64,000 nucleotides of DNA from Pyrrhoderma lamaoense (lineage: Eukaryota > Basidiomycota > Agaricomycetes > Hymenochaetales > Hymenochaetaceae), in the NCBI GenBank assembly GCA_002794735.1, contig NBAZ01000039.1, forward strand, positions 1 through 64,000. Reading direction: 5' to 3'. Numbering within the stretch: position 1 is the stretch's first letter; each line of letters opens with the position of its first letter. This document shows, one piece after another, positions 14,953-26,052 of the stretch. The position numbers and the translations under genes were made by a program. The notes under the pieces were generated by a model. The model ran no database searches and was not told the DNA's origin. It saw nothing but the letters and a program-made list of their open reading frames with translations.

Positions 14953-16565
14953 ATGGGAGAATCCCAGTGGATGATCTGACCCAAAATGCGCTGTTAACCA
15001 TCCATTCATGCACTTGTATGTACACTCGTCATCCTTATTGTGTTTTCATTCTGCTCTGTTCTTCCGTGTCTCTTCGAGTGTCTTTATCTATCTTTTATTT
15101 CCCTTTGTAAAATCGGATGCTGGATTATCAATATTCATACATTTTCACTACTGTGTCTCGCATATGTCTGTCTGATCATCAACATGTTTGTAAATTACAA
15201 TTCTGGACTAGTAAGATGAACTCACAGCTTCTAAGAGTAGTATGTGAAATTTCAAATGTGCTTCAAGCATTTCAACATCCACGTTTTGCAGATAGGTACT
15301 GTTCTTCAGCACCCCGTATTTGTATGAGCTTATATCGATAACAGAGCCCTTGTTCACCGGACATGTCTTCTGGGTTTATCAGAGCTAACGATTGCACCTC
15401 TCATTCAGAGGATAAGAGGAAGACCATAGTTACTCTTGGGTAACACCTATTCTTTGCTATGGGTCTCCGTGCGATGAATCCGAATTTCGATAACGGCATC
15501 TCTCAATTAAAACAGACTAGTACAGGCACAGTTTAAATAGAACGATCAGACACTGTTAGCCTTCAAAAACCAATTATCAAGCCTCTTGAAACGGGCCCAC
15601 CTTGGTGATCACCCCAAACTTTTACAAGTAGGGAAGCTCTCATTGCAATGATGGACTACATAAAACCAATGTGAATTCCTACTAGATATCAAGCTTGTTT
15701 TCCTAAATTATTGATATATTGGATTATTCCAGCTTGAAAGAATCACCCTCAATCTTTAGCAATACTGATCTCGTACTTTGGCGCAGAAAATTTTGAAAGA
15801 TATTTGTATGTTCCGATTTCGTACCTTATCGTAGCCCGACCAATCAGCTCACCTTCTATACTACATTCTCGCTTCAATGTGCATCTACAATACATCTTAT
15901 AATGCCTGACTAGGCATACCCCGCCTATACGAGATACTGTATCCGACTTCAAATACATCTGAAATTCAAGACAAATCGGTTCACAGCTTGCTCCGATACA
16001 TCCTTGTCGGCGCGTATAGCTAGCTATACAATATCTAAAGCATTAAATTTCAATATCTATACGTACGTGTACAACATGCACATACACCCTCTATGAACCA
16101 AGTCCTTCCATTCATCATCTCGGCCTAGCCCCATATCACATGAGATATTCACTGTATGTAACTCAAATGACAATTGATTCACTTAGCTTTTCCGCGTTGG
16201 GTAATTCATTGCACATTCATGCCTCTTCCAAGACAACCCATGAGCGCTACTCCGATGTCCACTATAGGAGGTGATGTGTATCCGTTATAGAAGATCTCCT
16301 ACTACGAGATCCGACGATACTTCAGCTCTCTCATTCATTCCTTTCGAGTTACTATCTTTGTTTCTACAATTTCTCTATAATTTGGTTGTGTTTATCAATA
16401 AATTTCTTCCCTGCCTCGGAGCCATACACGTTTTTCTGACTTGGAAGACAACGTCTAGGAACTTCTACTGGTACCATCAATCTTAAAACTTCCTCTCTAT
16501 GCATTTCTTCCGCCATTTTGTAGGCTTATCGTCGGGATTAATGTGATGTGCTCCAGGGGAATACC
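14953..16565. other. Gene-poor stretch before the small-gene array
   Basis: About 1.6 kb. Open frames at 15117-15341, 15749-15958 (-) and 16271-16486 are short, unrelated to known domains and lack start or splice context. I see no RNA gene and no repeat shared with the array. Confidence 0.45.
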
Positions 16566-16594
16566 CCGACTCGGACATCCACAGAGTATAAAAT
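16566..16594 (+). promoter_or_regulatory. CCG-N3-CGG plus TATA box of the first small Gly-rich gene
   Basis: CCGACTCGG at 16566-16574 is followed 12 bases later by TATAAAAT at 16587-16594, 89 bases before the ATG. The same pair recurs before the genes starting at 19403, 20723 and 33686. Confidence 0.6.
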
Positions 16595-16675
16595 ATCGAG
16601 AGCGAAACTGAGAAAGTCCAACAGCTTCAAATACCTCGATCTGAAATACTTTTGAAGATCTATATCATCTACACA

Positions 16676-16888
16676 ATGTCTTCTTCTCAATGTGGTACTG
16701 GAAATAAGAATATTCACACTGGCAACATCCAAGGTAGCTCTTATTGATATCTCATCCTTATACACTCTCACATGCTTGTCTCTGTTACTACTACAGGTGG
16801 TACTGGTGGTGCCGGTGGTAACGCAACTGCTGGTCCTGGAGGACAAGCAAATGCTGGATCGGGTGGAGGAGGCAACATCAGTTTCTGA
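16676..16888 (+). CDS. Small Gly-rich protein 1 (49 aa, array family, short type)
   Basis: Exons 16676-16733 and 16797-16888, phase-1 intron, 49 residues. Exon 1 encodes a polar head with GTGNKNI and TGNIQ; exon 2 a Gly/Ala tail ending GGGGNISF. The head GTGNKNIxTGNI and the ending are almost the same as in the gene at 20502-20723, and the tail pattern recurs at 19205-19403 and 33686-33890. There is no signal peptide, cysteine array or membrane segment. No known family is recognised from the sequence; reading it as a real gene rests on the conserved splice site, phase, start and upstream motif across at least four diverged copies. Function unknown. Confidence 0.72.
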
Positions 16889-17822
16889 TAGTGTAAGCTC
16901 TGATTATTTCCCTACAATCTCTAACGACTTACATTATATCAACCATCAGCCAGAGTCGACTGCATGATACTCTGTCAATGGATCAGCATGATGATAGTGT
17001 CTTGTCGTAAAGAGTTTTTGTAATGAATGAAATATTATCTGTTGAAATCACACATGAGAATCTAGTTACAATAACAATGCCAAGCCACAGATTGCCGCAT
17101 TCACACTTGATAATGAGGTTTTTGCACGGCGTAAAACCACACTCAGCTTAGGCCAAATAAATAAGAAAACAATGTGTAGCACCGAGAAGACATGTGAGAT
17201 GTTCGTCCATAGAACAACGTTATACCTCCTGTCATTTTCATGCAAAGGTAACAATAGTATCGCCATTGCAGTATCTCCTTGTGTTTGCATCTTACACAGT
17301 TTTCGGGGCGTGTATGTTTATCTTCATGTCGCAGTGTTATACACTTCAGTATTAACAGAGATCCAGGATGTAAGCAAGACCGAGCAAAGTGGTAGAAGAG
17401 AGTGAATATAGGATTGGAAATTGAAGGTAGTGTGTACGGGCCTAATCCAGGCCTCATCGAGGCCACAGCTTATAGAAAATAACAATGTCTTGGATGTATC
17501 CTACGGTGATTATTAGTGGGAATTATTTGTCGTACTATACAAACCGCACAATAAAACATGGCCTAATTCAGGCTTCAACCACTTACCTCGTTACTATGGT
17601 AAGCTTGGTCTTAAGCCTACCATTAGTATCAGGAATAGTGAAACAGATCGACGTCCAATTCCAGGAAGTGGTTTCGAGTCCACCATGATTCTTAATCCCT
17701 TTGACGCGTAAAATTGATTGTTCTGCATTCTCTGTGTCGTTCCTTTCTATCATAATTGTTCTCTCCTATCAAAGGTATTCTTCTACTTCTTTGTTTCCTC
17801 TGAAATTTACCCACGCATTGGA
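16889..17822. other. Spacer with short diverged repeats
   Basis: Contains two related short stretches, near 17438-17470 and 17558-17600 (GGCCTAATCCAGGC and GGCCTAATTCAGGC), which look like a small diverged repeat. No gene is supported. Confidence 0.35.
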
Positions 17823-17830
17823 TATAAATA
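17823..17830 (+). promoter_or_regulatory. TATA box of the gene at 17920
   Basis: TATAAATA, 90 bases before the ATG, the same distance as in the other array genes. The CCG-N3-CGG element is not present here. Confidence 0.5.
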
Positions 17831-17919
17831 TGTGGTGGATTCACCACCTTGCTAACATACATCACCACTTTCATACCCCCATCTACATCCGTATTTTCTT
17901 TCCAACACACATCAACACA

Positions 17920-18281
17920 ATGCCCATCTATCAAACTGGAAGCAATTGCTCAATGAATGTTGAGGGAGATGTAAATTACGTTACTGGACATCAGACTGTT
18001 ATTCATCAAGGCAATGATACTATCACATATGTAACCACCCAAGCAACAGGTAAGCCAAATCGTCTCTCATAGCTTATCTAGCTCACAATATCCTATCGTA
18101 GCTGCAAGTAACGGTAACAATAGCACTTCCCAGACCAGTAATAGCAGTCAACACACCGCTGGAGGTGAATCCTCCGGCAAAACCCAACGAGAATTGGTGG
18201 GAATCTTGTAAGTCTTATATCAATCCTTCGATCTCTCACATCCCGCTAAAAACTCGATGATCTCGTTTTGATAGTTCCTGA
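17920..18281 (+). CDS. Small Asn/Ser/Thr-rich protein 2 (array family)
   Basis: ATG at 17920, exon 1 to 18049, phase-1 intron, exon 2 from 18102. Head MPIYQTGSNCS matches the MPxxQTG heads of the genes at 31326 and 32440, and VNYVTGHQTV sits where those have YNDVAGNQ. Exon 2 is rich in Asn, Ser, Gln and Gly. Reading straight on stops at 18211 (...VGIL). A strong GTAAGT donor at 18208 with an acceptor ending 18274 would instead end the protein ...VGIFS at 18281, closer to the family's hydrophobic-Ser ending, so I extend to 18281. About 77-78 residues either way. No signal peptide; function unknown. Confidence 0.6.
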
Positions 18282-19204
18282 GGAATGGGAAAACTAGAGA
18301 TTCATATATAGATTGATTTTGCTCTAATAATAGAGAAATATGTATGTCAAGGCTAAGATTTCGAGACACATAGAATTATACTAGTAATTTTGAACGTCTG
18401 ATATTGAGAACAGAAGAGATAGTGTATTGTCTCTGTTATCGCACAAAAGTGGTACAGTATCCAACTGGTATCAGTTCGTGAGCTTGAGCAGTCGTATCAT
18501 TAGAGCAAGTCAAGTATGTGATAGATTCTGTCCAATTAGGGATTAACAGTATATGCTACATGACAATCTGTAAGGAGAGGTGGTCGTGAAAGCTCTCTAA
18601 CATAGTATAATGAATGCACACGCTAGAGTCTAGTAATGTTGTAAAGATACTTTGGTTCCCGGTTTTCGCACCACCGACACTGTCCTCAAGATTATACTAC
18701 GCCTAACTATCATTACTCGATGTTCTCTGAGTTTATGCTTATCCCAATATGACGATCTCTTACACTTCGCTTCATATGTAAGAATAATATAGCTTCAGTA
18801 TAATTCAAGAAAAGACTACTTACCGTTGAAAGCAGCAGACTTGTCAAACCATAGCACTACTACATTGCGACGAATAAATTAGTGACCCAATAATCACGCT
18901 ATCATTACTATGCAATTACTGATACATCAAACCACACTCTTAATGATATCTCCGTACAAGTGGGAAGAGCTTCCACAGCTTCTCATATCATACATTGAAG
19001 TATTTATTTCCACTCTTTACCGCTAGGCGTCGTTTATGCCTATACTTTATACCGTGATACTGAGATCAACATATATCAATTTATTCTTCACAATGAATCT
19101 CTAGCTGACTACAACTTTTACATTAGATGACTTAGAGGCGCGCTGGGAGTCTGAAAGTCTATTTAGAGAGATGAGTGGTGTTTATAAGTGATTAGCTTAC
19201 ACCC
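18282..19204. other. Spacer, nothing recognised
   Basis: AT-rich sequence with no open frame of note and no clear similarity to other parts of the window that I could see. Confidence 0.35.
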
Positions 19205-19403
19205 TTAGAAGGTGATATCTCCTCCACCGCCTGATCCGGCTGTAGCATTACCTCCAGGTGCAGCAGTAGATGCAGTGCCACCGGTACCTCCTTTTCCACC
19301 TATAGCGATGAAAGTGAGAAGGAGAGTGATCAGAAGCTACTTAAATTGAGTCACCACTGATATCTCCAGTTTTAATGATCTTGTTTTCAGGACTGTCAGA
19401 CAT
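19205..19403 (-). CDS. Small Gly-rich protein 3 (47 aa, array family, short type)
   Basis: Minus strand, exons 19403-19355 and 19299-19205, phase-1 intron, 47 residues. Exon 1 carries ENKIIKTGDIS, the counterpart of GNKNIxTGNI; exon 2 is Gly/Thr/Ala-rich and ends GGGGDITF. The splice falls at the same codon position as in the other two-exon members. Too short for a simple longest-frame search, but supported by the conserved structure and upstream motif. It looks complete; function unknown. Confidence 0.72.
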
Positions 19404-19484
19404 GTTGTGTATTGAGACCACGTCAAATCGGGTGTTTCACGAAGTAATTATAAAGATGGGTATGACTTACTGAGACATTGCCTG

Positions 19485-19515
19485 TTATTATACAAAGGCT
19501 TTGTTTCCGGTACGG
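19485..19515 (-). promoter_or_regulatory. CCG-N3-CGG plus TATA-like box of small Gly-rich gene 3
   Basis: CCGGTACGG at 19507-19515 lies 14 bases upstream (on the minus strand) of a TATAATAA at 19485-19492, which is about 82 bases before the ATG at 19403. Confidence 0.5.
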
Positions 19516-20501
19516 AAAATTATAAGCAACTTGAATCCCTTTATGGTAACGTCACACTGTAATGGATAAGGAAAGAGTGTATATAGTAGCTATTTTACCG
19601 AGTACAAGGCGCCTGGGTCTGATTCATATTCCTCTCACAGAATAAGGGAACGCTAAAGAAAAAGAAGCTCCTGTCCTGAATGGATCCCTCAAAGTATCTT
19701 CAATGCAAATGTTTTTAATTCGACGCTCATATGAAGCTTATCCATACTGGGAAACTTCTATTCCAGTCCTTAAGCGAAGAGGTTACAGTCACCGACGATA
19801 GGGACACCTTGTTTATAAGTCAGGGATTACTCCGTATTGTAATACCTCAAGGGTATTCCGAGCTGATCTGACTACTATCAAAGCGGAACAAAAACCTTAC
19901 TGTGAGCTTGTTGTCGCAACTTATTTATGGTCTTTATGTAACTCAAACACCATCTTAGACGGGTACTCCGTTCCTGATTGTTTGCTCTTCAGTTATACAA
20001 GTACTTAAATTGAGAAATGGCTATATCCCCTTCTGAAGCATGCATCGACTGTGCCGTTTGATTCCGAGTCTATCAATATCATCTATAACCATACTTGTTT
20101 TTAAATAGGATGGGTATATGTTCCAATATCCATCTACAAAACAAATTTTTAAATACACCTATTAATTACTGTGATACTTGTAGCATAAGTCGGTCATCTT
20201 ATGGCGAGCGTAGTGGTTTAGACACTAGTGAAACTATGATGTGATAGTCTTCACACACAGAGACAGAGTATGTAGCAAATCTAAGAACTTAGTTGGTGTA
20301 TATGTTTTAAGCAGGAAAGGCGCTCAAAGTCTAGTTATCGAGAGATTTTTCAGCAAATATTGATTTATTCTCATATAAAACATTCAAATTCAATTACAGA
20401 AATATTTCCATGTCGCTACAATGTGCACATATTCAAGTGTACTGTTTAAGAAGGGATCCTTCAGAGACTTGGTACGTGGATAAGAGAATTGGCTTACGAG
20501 C
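19516..20501. other. Spacer, nothing recognised
   Basis: About 1 kb between two minus-strand small genes. No gene, RNA or repeat copy seen. Confidence 0.35.
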
Positions 20502-20723
20502 TCAGAAGCTGATGTTTCCTCCTCCACCTGACCCAGCATTGGCAACTCCTCCGCCAGTGCAGGGATTTCCAGTTGCTGAAGCATTACCACCAGCACCACC
20601 AGTTCCACCTACATGTTATAGATCAGTAAAGCTCGGACATATCTGTCTATGTAAAGTAGTGTTACCAGTGATGTTTCCAGTGGAGATGTTCTTGTTTCCG
20701 GTTCCGGACTGAGTAGATGACAT
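20502..20723 (-). CDS. Small Gly-rich protein 4 (54 aa, array family, short type)
   Basis: Minus strand, exons 20723-20666 and 20608-20502, phase-1 intron, 54 residues. Head MSSTQSGTGNKNISTGNIT is nearly the same as that of the gene at 16676 on the opposite strand. The exon 2 tail is GGTGGAGGNAS followed by a six-to-seven-residue insertion containing the only Cys, then AGSGGGGNISF. Conservation of both exons against a copy 4 kb away in reverse orientation implies selection on the protein or recent duplication. No targeting signal; function unknown. Confidence 0.74.
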
Positions 20724-20801
20724 GTTGTTTAGACGGTTGAAGTGAAAGTATAGATGTATGTTGAGGCTGTATTTGTTGAGTTTCCTTGATTACTTCCCAT
20801 G

Positions 20802-20828
20802 TTTTATACTTTTCTCTGTCCGATACGG
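20802..20828 (-). promoter_or_regulatory. CCG-N3-CGG plus TATA box of small Gly-rich gene 4
   Basis: CCGATACGG at 20820-20828 and TATAAAA at 20802-20808 (minus strand), 11 bases apart; the TATA box is about 80 bases before the ATG. The flanking sequence also matches the gene 1 promoter (ATNCCCCGNNTCGGACA). Confidence 0.58.
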
Positions 20829-22116
20829 GGAATTTCGAGTGGTGCCATTCTCAAATGCGGAGCATATTACTGCAATTCCATTCGATTACATGGATCAATC
20901 CGTGAATGAATGGGGAGATAAGAGATTTAGTTTGTCATTGTGCTACCGCTAGCAAGTCCCTATTCTGTGCCTTCCAAGCCAAGATGTCCATGCTTCTATG
21001 TGAAGGAGTAATTAGTTATTTTGTGAGAATCCGTGAGTAGTAACAAGATCCTAATATGCATTTATGCACACATACAGGCGCACACTGGAAGTACTACAAG
21101 CTCATGCATACCCTTTTACACCGTGATAGTATTATCTAGGTGGTTCTAAGCTATACACTTTGAGTGTGGAAGGCTATACAAGAGTTTGACAAAGGGAATC
21201 TCAATTTCGAAGCAGAAACAAATAATAAGTGACATTTTTACTTTGTGGGTAAGGCTTCAGCCGTTTGTAGCCAGACAATGAGAAAATATCTATTACCTTC
21301 CACAATGCATGGATAGGGTGTGACTCGATGAATGGAAGGTCTCAAGACAAAAGATGATGTAGATGGAAATTTCATTCTTCACAGTCCATCTGTAAAGTGA
21401 GATATGCTGACCAGTTATCGGAATCGAATAGTGCCGATATATTTGAATTATATGTGACTTCGGAGCAATTTTTGGATGGAGCTCCCCTATATAGTGACTG
21501 AATGAGGGTGCTCAGTGTAAAGGACAATTAAACCTTGAGCGGAAGTGTATAGGATTTGATGAGAATACTTCCGTTGATACAGCTGGGGTTATGTAAGTAA
21601 CAGAAGTAGCCTAGAGTATTCTACACGAAGATACAATCCTTTTCAATCGTATCCTGTCTGCTCACCTCCCTTCTGTAGTTATAGGACTATCATGTACCTT
21701 TGTTCTAATCCTGGTATCAAAGTATCAAATGCATCAACAGTAGTTCAGATGGCGTACACCTTTTCTTGCATTCAAGAGCATTGTAGCATGAAGCCCACCT
21801 CGGGGCTAATAGAGGAATAAAGGCAGATAGCAATAGTTTCTCGATTTGATAGGGACGAGGGGTGAGTGAGAAGATAACTAGGACATGAGGCATGTAAGGG
21901 AACTAAAAACATGATATTTAGCAGCATAAAGTAATCTAATGAGAAGATGAGCACACATAGAGACATTTGTGTGGTTAATCGAATAGTACACCTTCAAAAC
22001 GACTCGAATGTCAATATACATGTAGGTATACGAAAGAACACAAGACACATTTGCATAAACGAATGTTTCCTCAGACTTAGGCGAGAAATATTCAGAAAGC
22101 GTTCATTTCCCTTCCA
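20829..22116. other. Spacer without supported genes
   Basis: Short open frames at 21772-21966 (-) and 21947-22138 (+) have no recognisable content. The right end runs into a duplicated block. Confidence 0.35.
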
Positions 22117-22179
22117 GCAACCAGAACGGCACCAATAATCAAATAAACAGTACGAGTCCAAAAACCAGAACAGAAGTAG
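22117..22179 (+). pseudogene. 3' fragment of the Asn/Pro-rich array gene
   Basis: A short piece ending ...CCAGAACAGAAGTAG matches the last about 65 bases of the gene at 26053-26902, followed by a shared downstream flank. The rest of that gene is missing here, so this is a truncated copy. Confidence 0.6.
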
Positions 22180-22768
22180 CGAATATGATATTACCGTGCT
22201 AAGTACGTATGGTCACATCATACTCTTCAATAGTTCAACTTCTTGCTAAAAGTAGCTTTGCATATTATCCTTTCTTCTACCTCCTTAACTTGATAAATCA
22301 GAAAAATTCAAAAGACGCGTAACTTGAGAAGCGATACTGTGAAGTTAAAATCCTTATCGTAGGCTTTACGTGAACTAAAAATAACTCATAGCAGAGACAA
22401 AATAGAGGTCTAGAGACGATCCCGGGGTTTCAGCACAATTTGTTGCAGACAAGCGCATGCTTAAGTGCTAAAAATAGAGATTACCTAGCAACGGATTGTC
22501 AATCTTGTGCTTGTTATAACGAAGATAACGTACAAAAGCCTCTCGAATAACTCTCCATTCGTGAGCAGTCTCTAAGCTTTTTATCACCTCTGTATAGCGT
22601 GAGTAACTCATATACGTCAGGATAGACAGTCATACCTGTATGGAACGTCAGAGGAGATAAATTCAGTGGCAAGTTATCACGACTCACTCCAGGGTAGAGT
22701 GAATTGGTATGCGCATGTATAGTGCGTGATCTGAGGCTTAGACGAGAGCGAGAAGACCATTTGTGTAT
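22117..22768 (+). repeat. Direct duplication, copy 1 (partner 26840-27480)
   Basis: Shared blocks include CAACTTCTTGCTAAAAGTAG, AATTCAAAAGACGCGTA and GGCGATACTGTGAA-like sequence in the same order as in the partner. The copy is diverged by substitutions and small indels and stops where the LTR-like element begins. Confidence 0.7.
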
Positions 22769-23365
22769 TGAAAATTTGAAAATTTAACTTTACGTCAGGG
22801 TTGGACATTTTAGTCGTACTTAGAGGGAGAGCACGGGGTTTAGAGTCTGCCTACACCAGATACGATGCTCAGGATAAGATTTGAGGGCTAAAAAGCGAGA
22901 TACTCGACCTCGGCCGGAGTGTAGAGACTGATAGAGACCTTGAGGCGAGCCGAGACTTCACAGACCAGTAAAAGCAGTAGAAGCATATAGAACAGAGCAC
23001 CGACCGAGGCTGTGACTTGAGACAAAAGTGTATATATTTCAGTCCATCCGGACGACTTGCAGTCTAATAAGCAGCGGAGTAGTAGATAAAGAGTACAGGC
23101 TGATATCAGAGAGATACTTCGGGGGGGGGATAAACTGGAAAGTAGTTAACTGATTGAGGGGAATTCACTGATTTTTTTCGGCCTCAAGTCTGGAGGCCTA
23201 TATATCAAAACTCGAGATAAAAATAGATAATAAGGGAAGCATGTTTTCCAGGTGACTATATGCCACTGGACGAAAGGTTCAAGTTATCAGAAACGAGGAG
23301 GCCATATAAACGAACCCTATCCTCGAGTAAGAATAAGGAATGAAGTCAAATAGTAAGAGAAATGG
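22769..23365 (+). mobile_element. LTR-like element, diverged and 3'-truncated copy
   Basis: Starts TGAAAAT and follows the elements at 51133-51871 and 39723-40440 through GGGTTTAGAGTCTGCCTACA, GATACTCGACCTCGGCC and AAACGAACCCTA. It loses similarity after AGTAAGAGAAATG, before the CA end seen in the other copies. More substitutions than the other two, so older. Confidence 0.65.
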
Positions 23366-23516
23366 TCCAGAAACGCCGACGAGAGTAAGGAAATATAGTG
23401 TTGCACGATCCCATTCTCACTCTTATACGGATGGACGACGGTCCTTGTCATTTTCTCTCTATTTGAGGCCTATGGCTTTCATAGATCCATAGAGCAAGTG
23501 ACAACCCCGCGAGAGA
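23366..23516 (+). pseudogene. Fragment of the 28 kb membrane-protein gene
   Basis: Bases about 23428-23490 match, on the plus strand, the coding region at about 28200-28270 (there minus) that encodes [17 protein letters not shown], for example ACGGTCCTTGTCATT. Frame is broken by stops. It shows that part of this gene was copied along with neighbouring array DNA. Confidence 0.6.
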
Positions 23517-25695
23517 GGCCCACAAGTTTTTGTTTCAATAAAACAGATGACATTCCGGAAATAAGACAAGTATTACTACAATTGATTCTACACAATGGGG
23601 CGTAGGGTATTACAGATGATCAGCGATAGTATGTATGTGATTACGAGAGTATCCCTAAGGGTACCTAAATACATGAGAAAGCGGTTAAACCGTCTTCAAT
23701 ATCAAGGATGTGAGGAGTCGTGCAAATTCAAAATTATTAATTTAAATAACATTATTGCTGACTAATCATATTCTTACCTAATTGTACTCCTTTGGAAAAA
23801 CTTCAAAAGGCACACAACCTATGATAATTCTATCACTGACATGTAAATCTTAATCCCATCGCACTGCAATACTATATATATAACTGTACTGTTGAATTGA
23901 CATACCAAAAAATTCCCCTATAGTGAGAAATTCTTATAGAAAAACCCAGAAATATGCTAGAACTGCACTTATAGATAAATCAAGGAGATCAGAGCTTGAT
24001 AGCCCATAAGATTTACTCGTCGGCGGAGAATTATCATGTATAAACTATTTCCTAATGATCATACATGCTCACGGATAACGAGCCTCGTAGAAAACCACCT
24101 CTGAAGAGAAGATATCGAGAATATAGTGCTCTATAGATACGAAGTCAGGTGTGAAAACTATGGCAGTGATAGAGGGAAATTATAAAACTACCGAATGGGA
24201 GCTGAGGAAGATCATGAACATCCGTTGCAGGATGCAGGGAGACATAAGTGGAAGTAAGCCATAAAATCTCAGTCGCAGGTACGCACACTAGAAGTGATTT
24301 TTACCACTTATCCGAGTTTCTCTGCTGATTATCGTGGGAATCAACGCTGAGAACTGTAAATCACATAGTATCATGAACGTTCAGGAAGGATGATTAAAGC
24401 AAGAACAGCATACAACAAGACACTAAGTCTCAAGAAAATAACTCTTGAACGTAAGCAGAGGTTGAAATCAATATTTTGAGGCACAGAATAAATCAAGGGG
24501 TACTTCAACAACAGAAAAAGTGTGTACAAACTCGGCGAGTGCAGAAATAAGGCGAGGAATTCGACAAATTATTTGCCCTTAATCGATCAATTTGAAGAGT
24601 TTCATTACCAGTGTTTCTCGCTTCCCTAAATAACGATAATACATGTATCTTGGTACACGACGAACTTGCTTTCTATAGCTTAAAGCGTGAAACCGTATGA
24701 TACGATGATAGTCTGGTAGATGCTCAGACAATCGCGATCACAAAATATGCTTAGTGACTTTGTGATATCGGATTTGGGACTCAAGTTGGAGTGAATTCCA
24801 AGGGCAAAAGCACACATGTAACACCCTCACGGAGATATTATTGGTAGATCTAGACATATATCGTTTTCCTAACTTTGGCAGTTCTATAACCGGAAGTGGT
24901 GGAGAGGCGGTTCAGGAACAGGTCCCAGCCTCGGAGCAATTGCCGGTGGTTTAGGAAGCGGTGCAGAAGGAGGGGCAGGAGGCAGTGTCAACATCTCCTA
25001 ATAGTCTCCTCCTAAGATGGTTATCTCTGAAGTATCATACAAACTTAGTCTCTAATTTGTTTTACTGCAGCATCATCGTGTAATCAGATTGTGACAGTGC
25101 AAATAGAATTGTAAGTAGATAAATAGGCATGTGACGTGGATTCAAACGGCTTGGGTGAATCAAATCTCAGTAGTATGTGGAAGGTTCAAACTAGTACATG
25201 TAGTTCATGGTTCCGGAGATGATCCGATACTAGACTGTATTAGCCACCATCATCCAATTTTCTGGGGTTCTGAGATAATGATTCTGTTCAAATATAGTGA
25301 AAACGTTCCCCGTAGCTGTGAAGAGCTGTGCTGGTATGACAAGACCAATTTCATCTCTGTCCTTAGTCGAGTGTCACGACACAATAGTACATGCGGGGCC
25401 GCCAGGCACTAGTACATAAGCGATTTTTTCCTCAAACCCAAGTGAGAAGATCCAAAAAGCGTACAGTTCCAAGCTTTCGTATACCCACTTGTATGAAAGA
25501 TATATCCCTGAAGATAAAAACATTCGCCATAATCGTATAGATATGCGGAGTGGTCTCAGGGATGGAAGATCACTCGTTTATTAAAATAGGAAGACAATGA
25601 TGTTTATGGTAGAGAGTAAGGGTACATGCACCATATAAGGCAAAAAACGGGAGTAATCGATAACCGACGGAACTAAAGAGAGCACGTACTTTTTT
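23517..25695 (+). repeat. Segmental duplication, copy A (partner 29963-32290)
   Basis: More than 2 kb in the same order as copy B: begins GGCCCACAAGTTTTTGTTTC, includes CTCGTCGGCGGAGAATTATC and the array-gene exon 2 relic, and ends in the block around GAGAGTAAGG. The first kilobase is nearly identical to copy B by eye; the later part is more diverged. Outside the relic exon I see no gene; the frame at 25131-25412 is not supported. Confidence 0.85.
24884..25001 (+). pseudogene. Array-gene relic: exon 2 only, exon 1 deleted
   Basis: Matches exon 2 of the gene at 31326-31606 (CTCGGAGCAATTGCCGGTGG and AGTGTCAACATCTCCTAA are shared). The acceptor has changed from TATAGCC to TATAACC, the frame is shifted after TGGTGGAG, and the first exon is gone between about 24820 and 24880. 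It cannot make the family protein. Confidence 0.72.
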
Positions 25696-26052
25696 TCGCA
25701 TAGCAAACCTTCTCTGTAAAAGCGTGCACTTGGTTTGAAGCGCCTACAATAATTTGATCCATTTCTCAGAGTAGCCTTTATTACTAGAACGTGTTTTGTG
25801 ACAAGTTTGTGTATAACAGAAGATGTAGCTATATTGGAGAATATAGACGCGATCTAGAGAGCTTCTCTTATATATTTACTGTTATCGCTGCTGATGGTGA
25901 GAGTTCTCATGGTCATGGGAAGCCTTGAGCACTAAAACTTCCGATACTTCGATATATAGGAGCAGCGGCGAGCTGTTGATGTAGTAACAGTTACTTATTG
26001 ACGTTCTCAAAGCTCTTCTTGCACATCTCAGCTTTGACGATACATACTTACA
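25696..26052. other. Upstream region of the Asn/Pro-rich gene
   Basis: Holds the presumed promoter. A TATATATTT-like stretch near 25869 is about 180 bases before the ATG, farther than in the other family members, so I do not call a box. Confidence 0.35.

Noticed and set aside
17640..17690. TGGTTTCGAGTCCACC looks like a tRNA T-arm
   Set aside because: No matching acceptor stem, D-arm or anticodon arm can be folded at the right distance on either strand.
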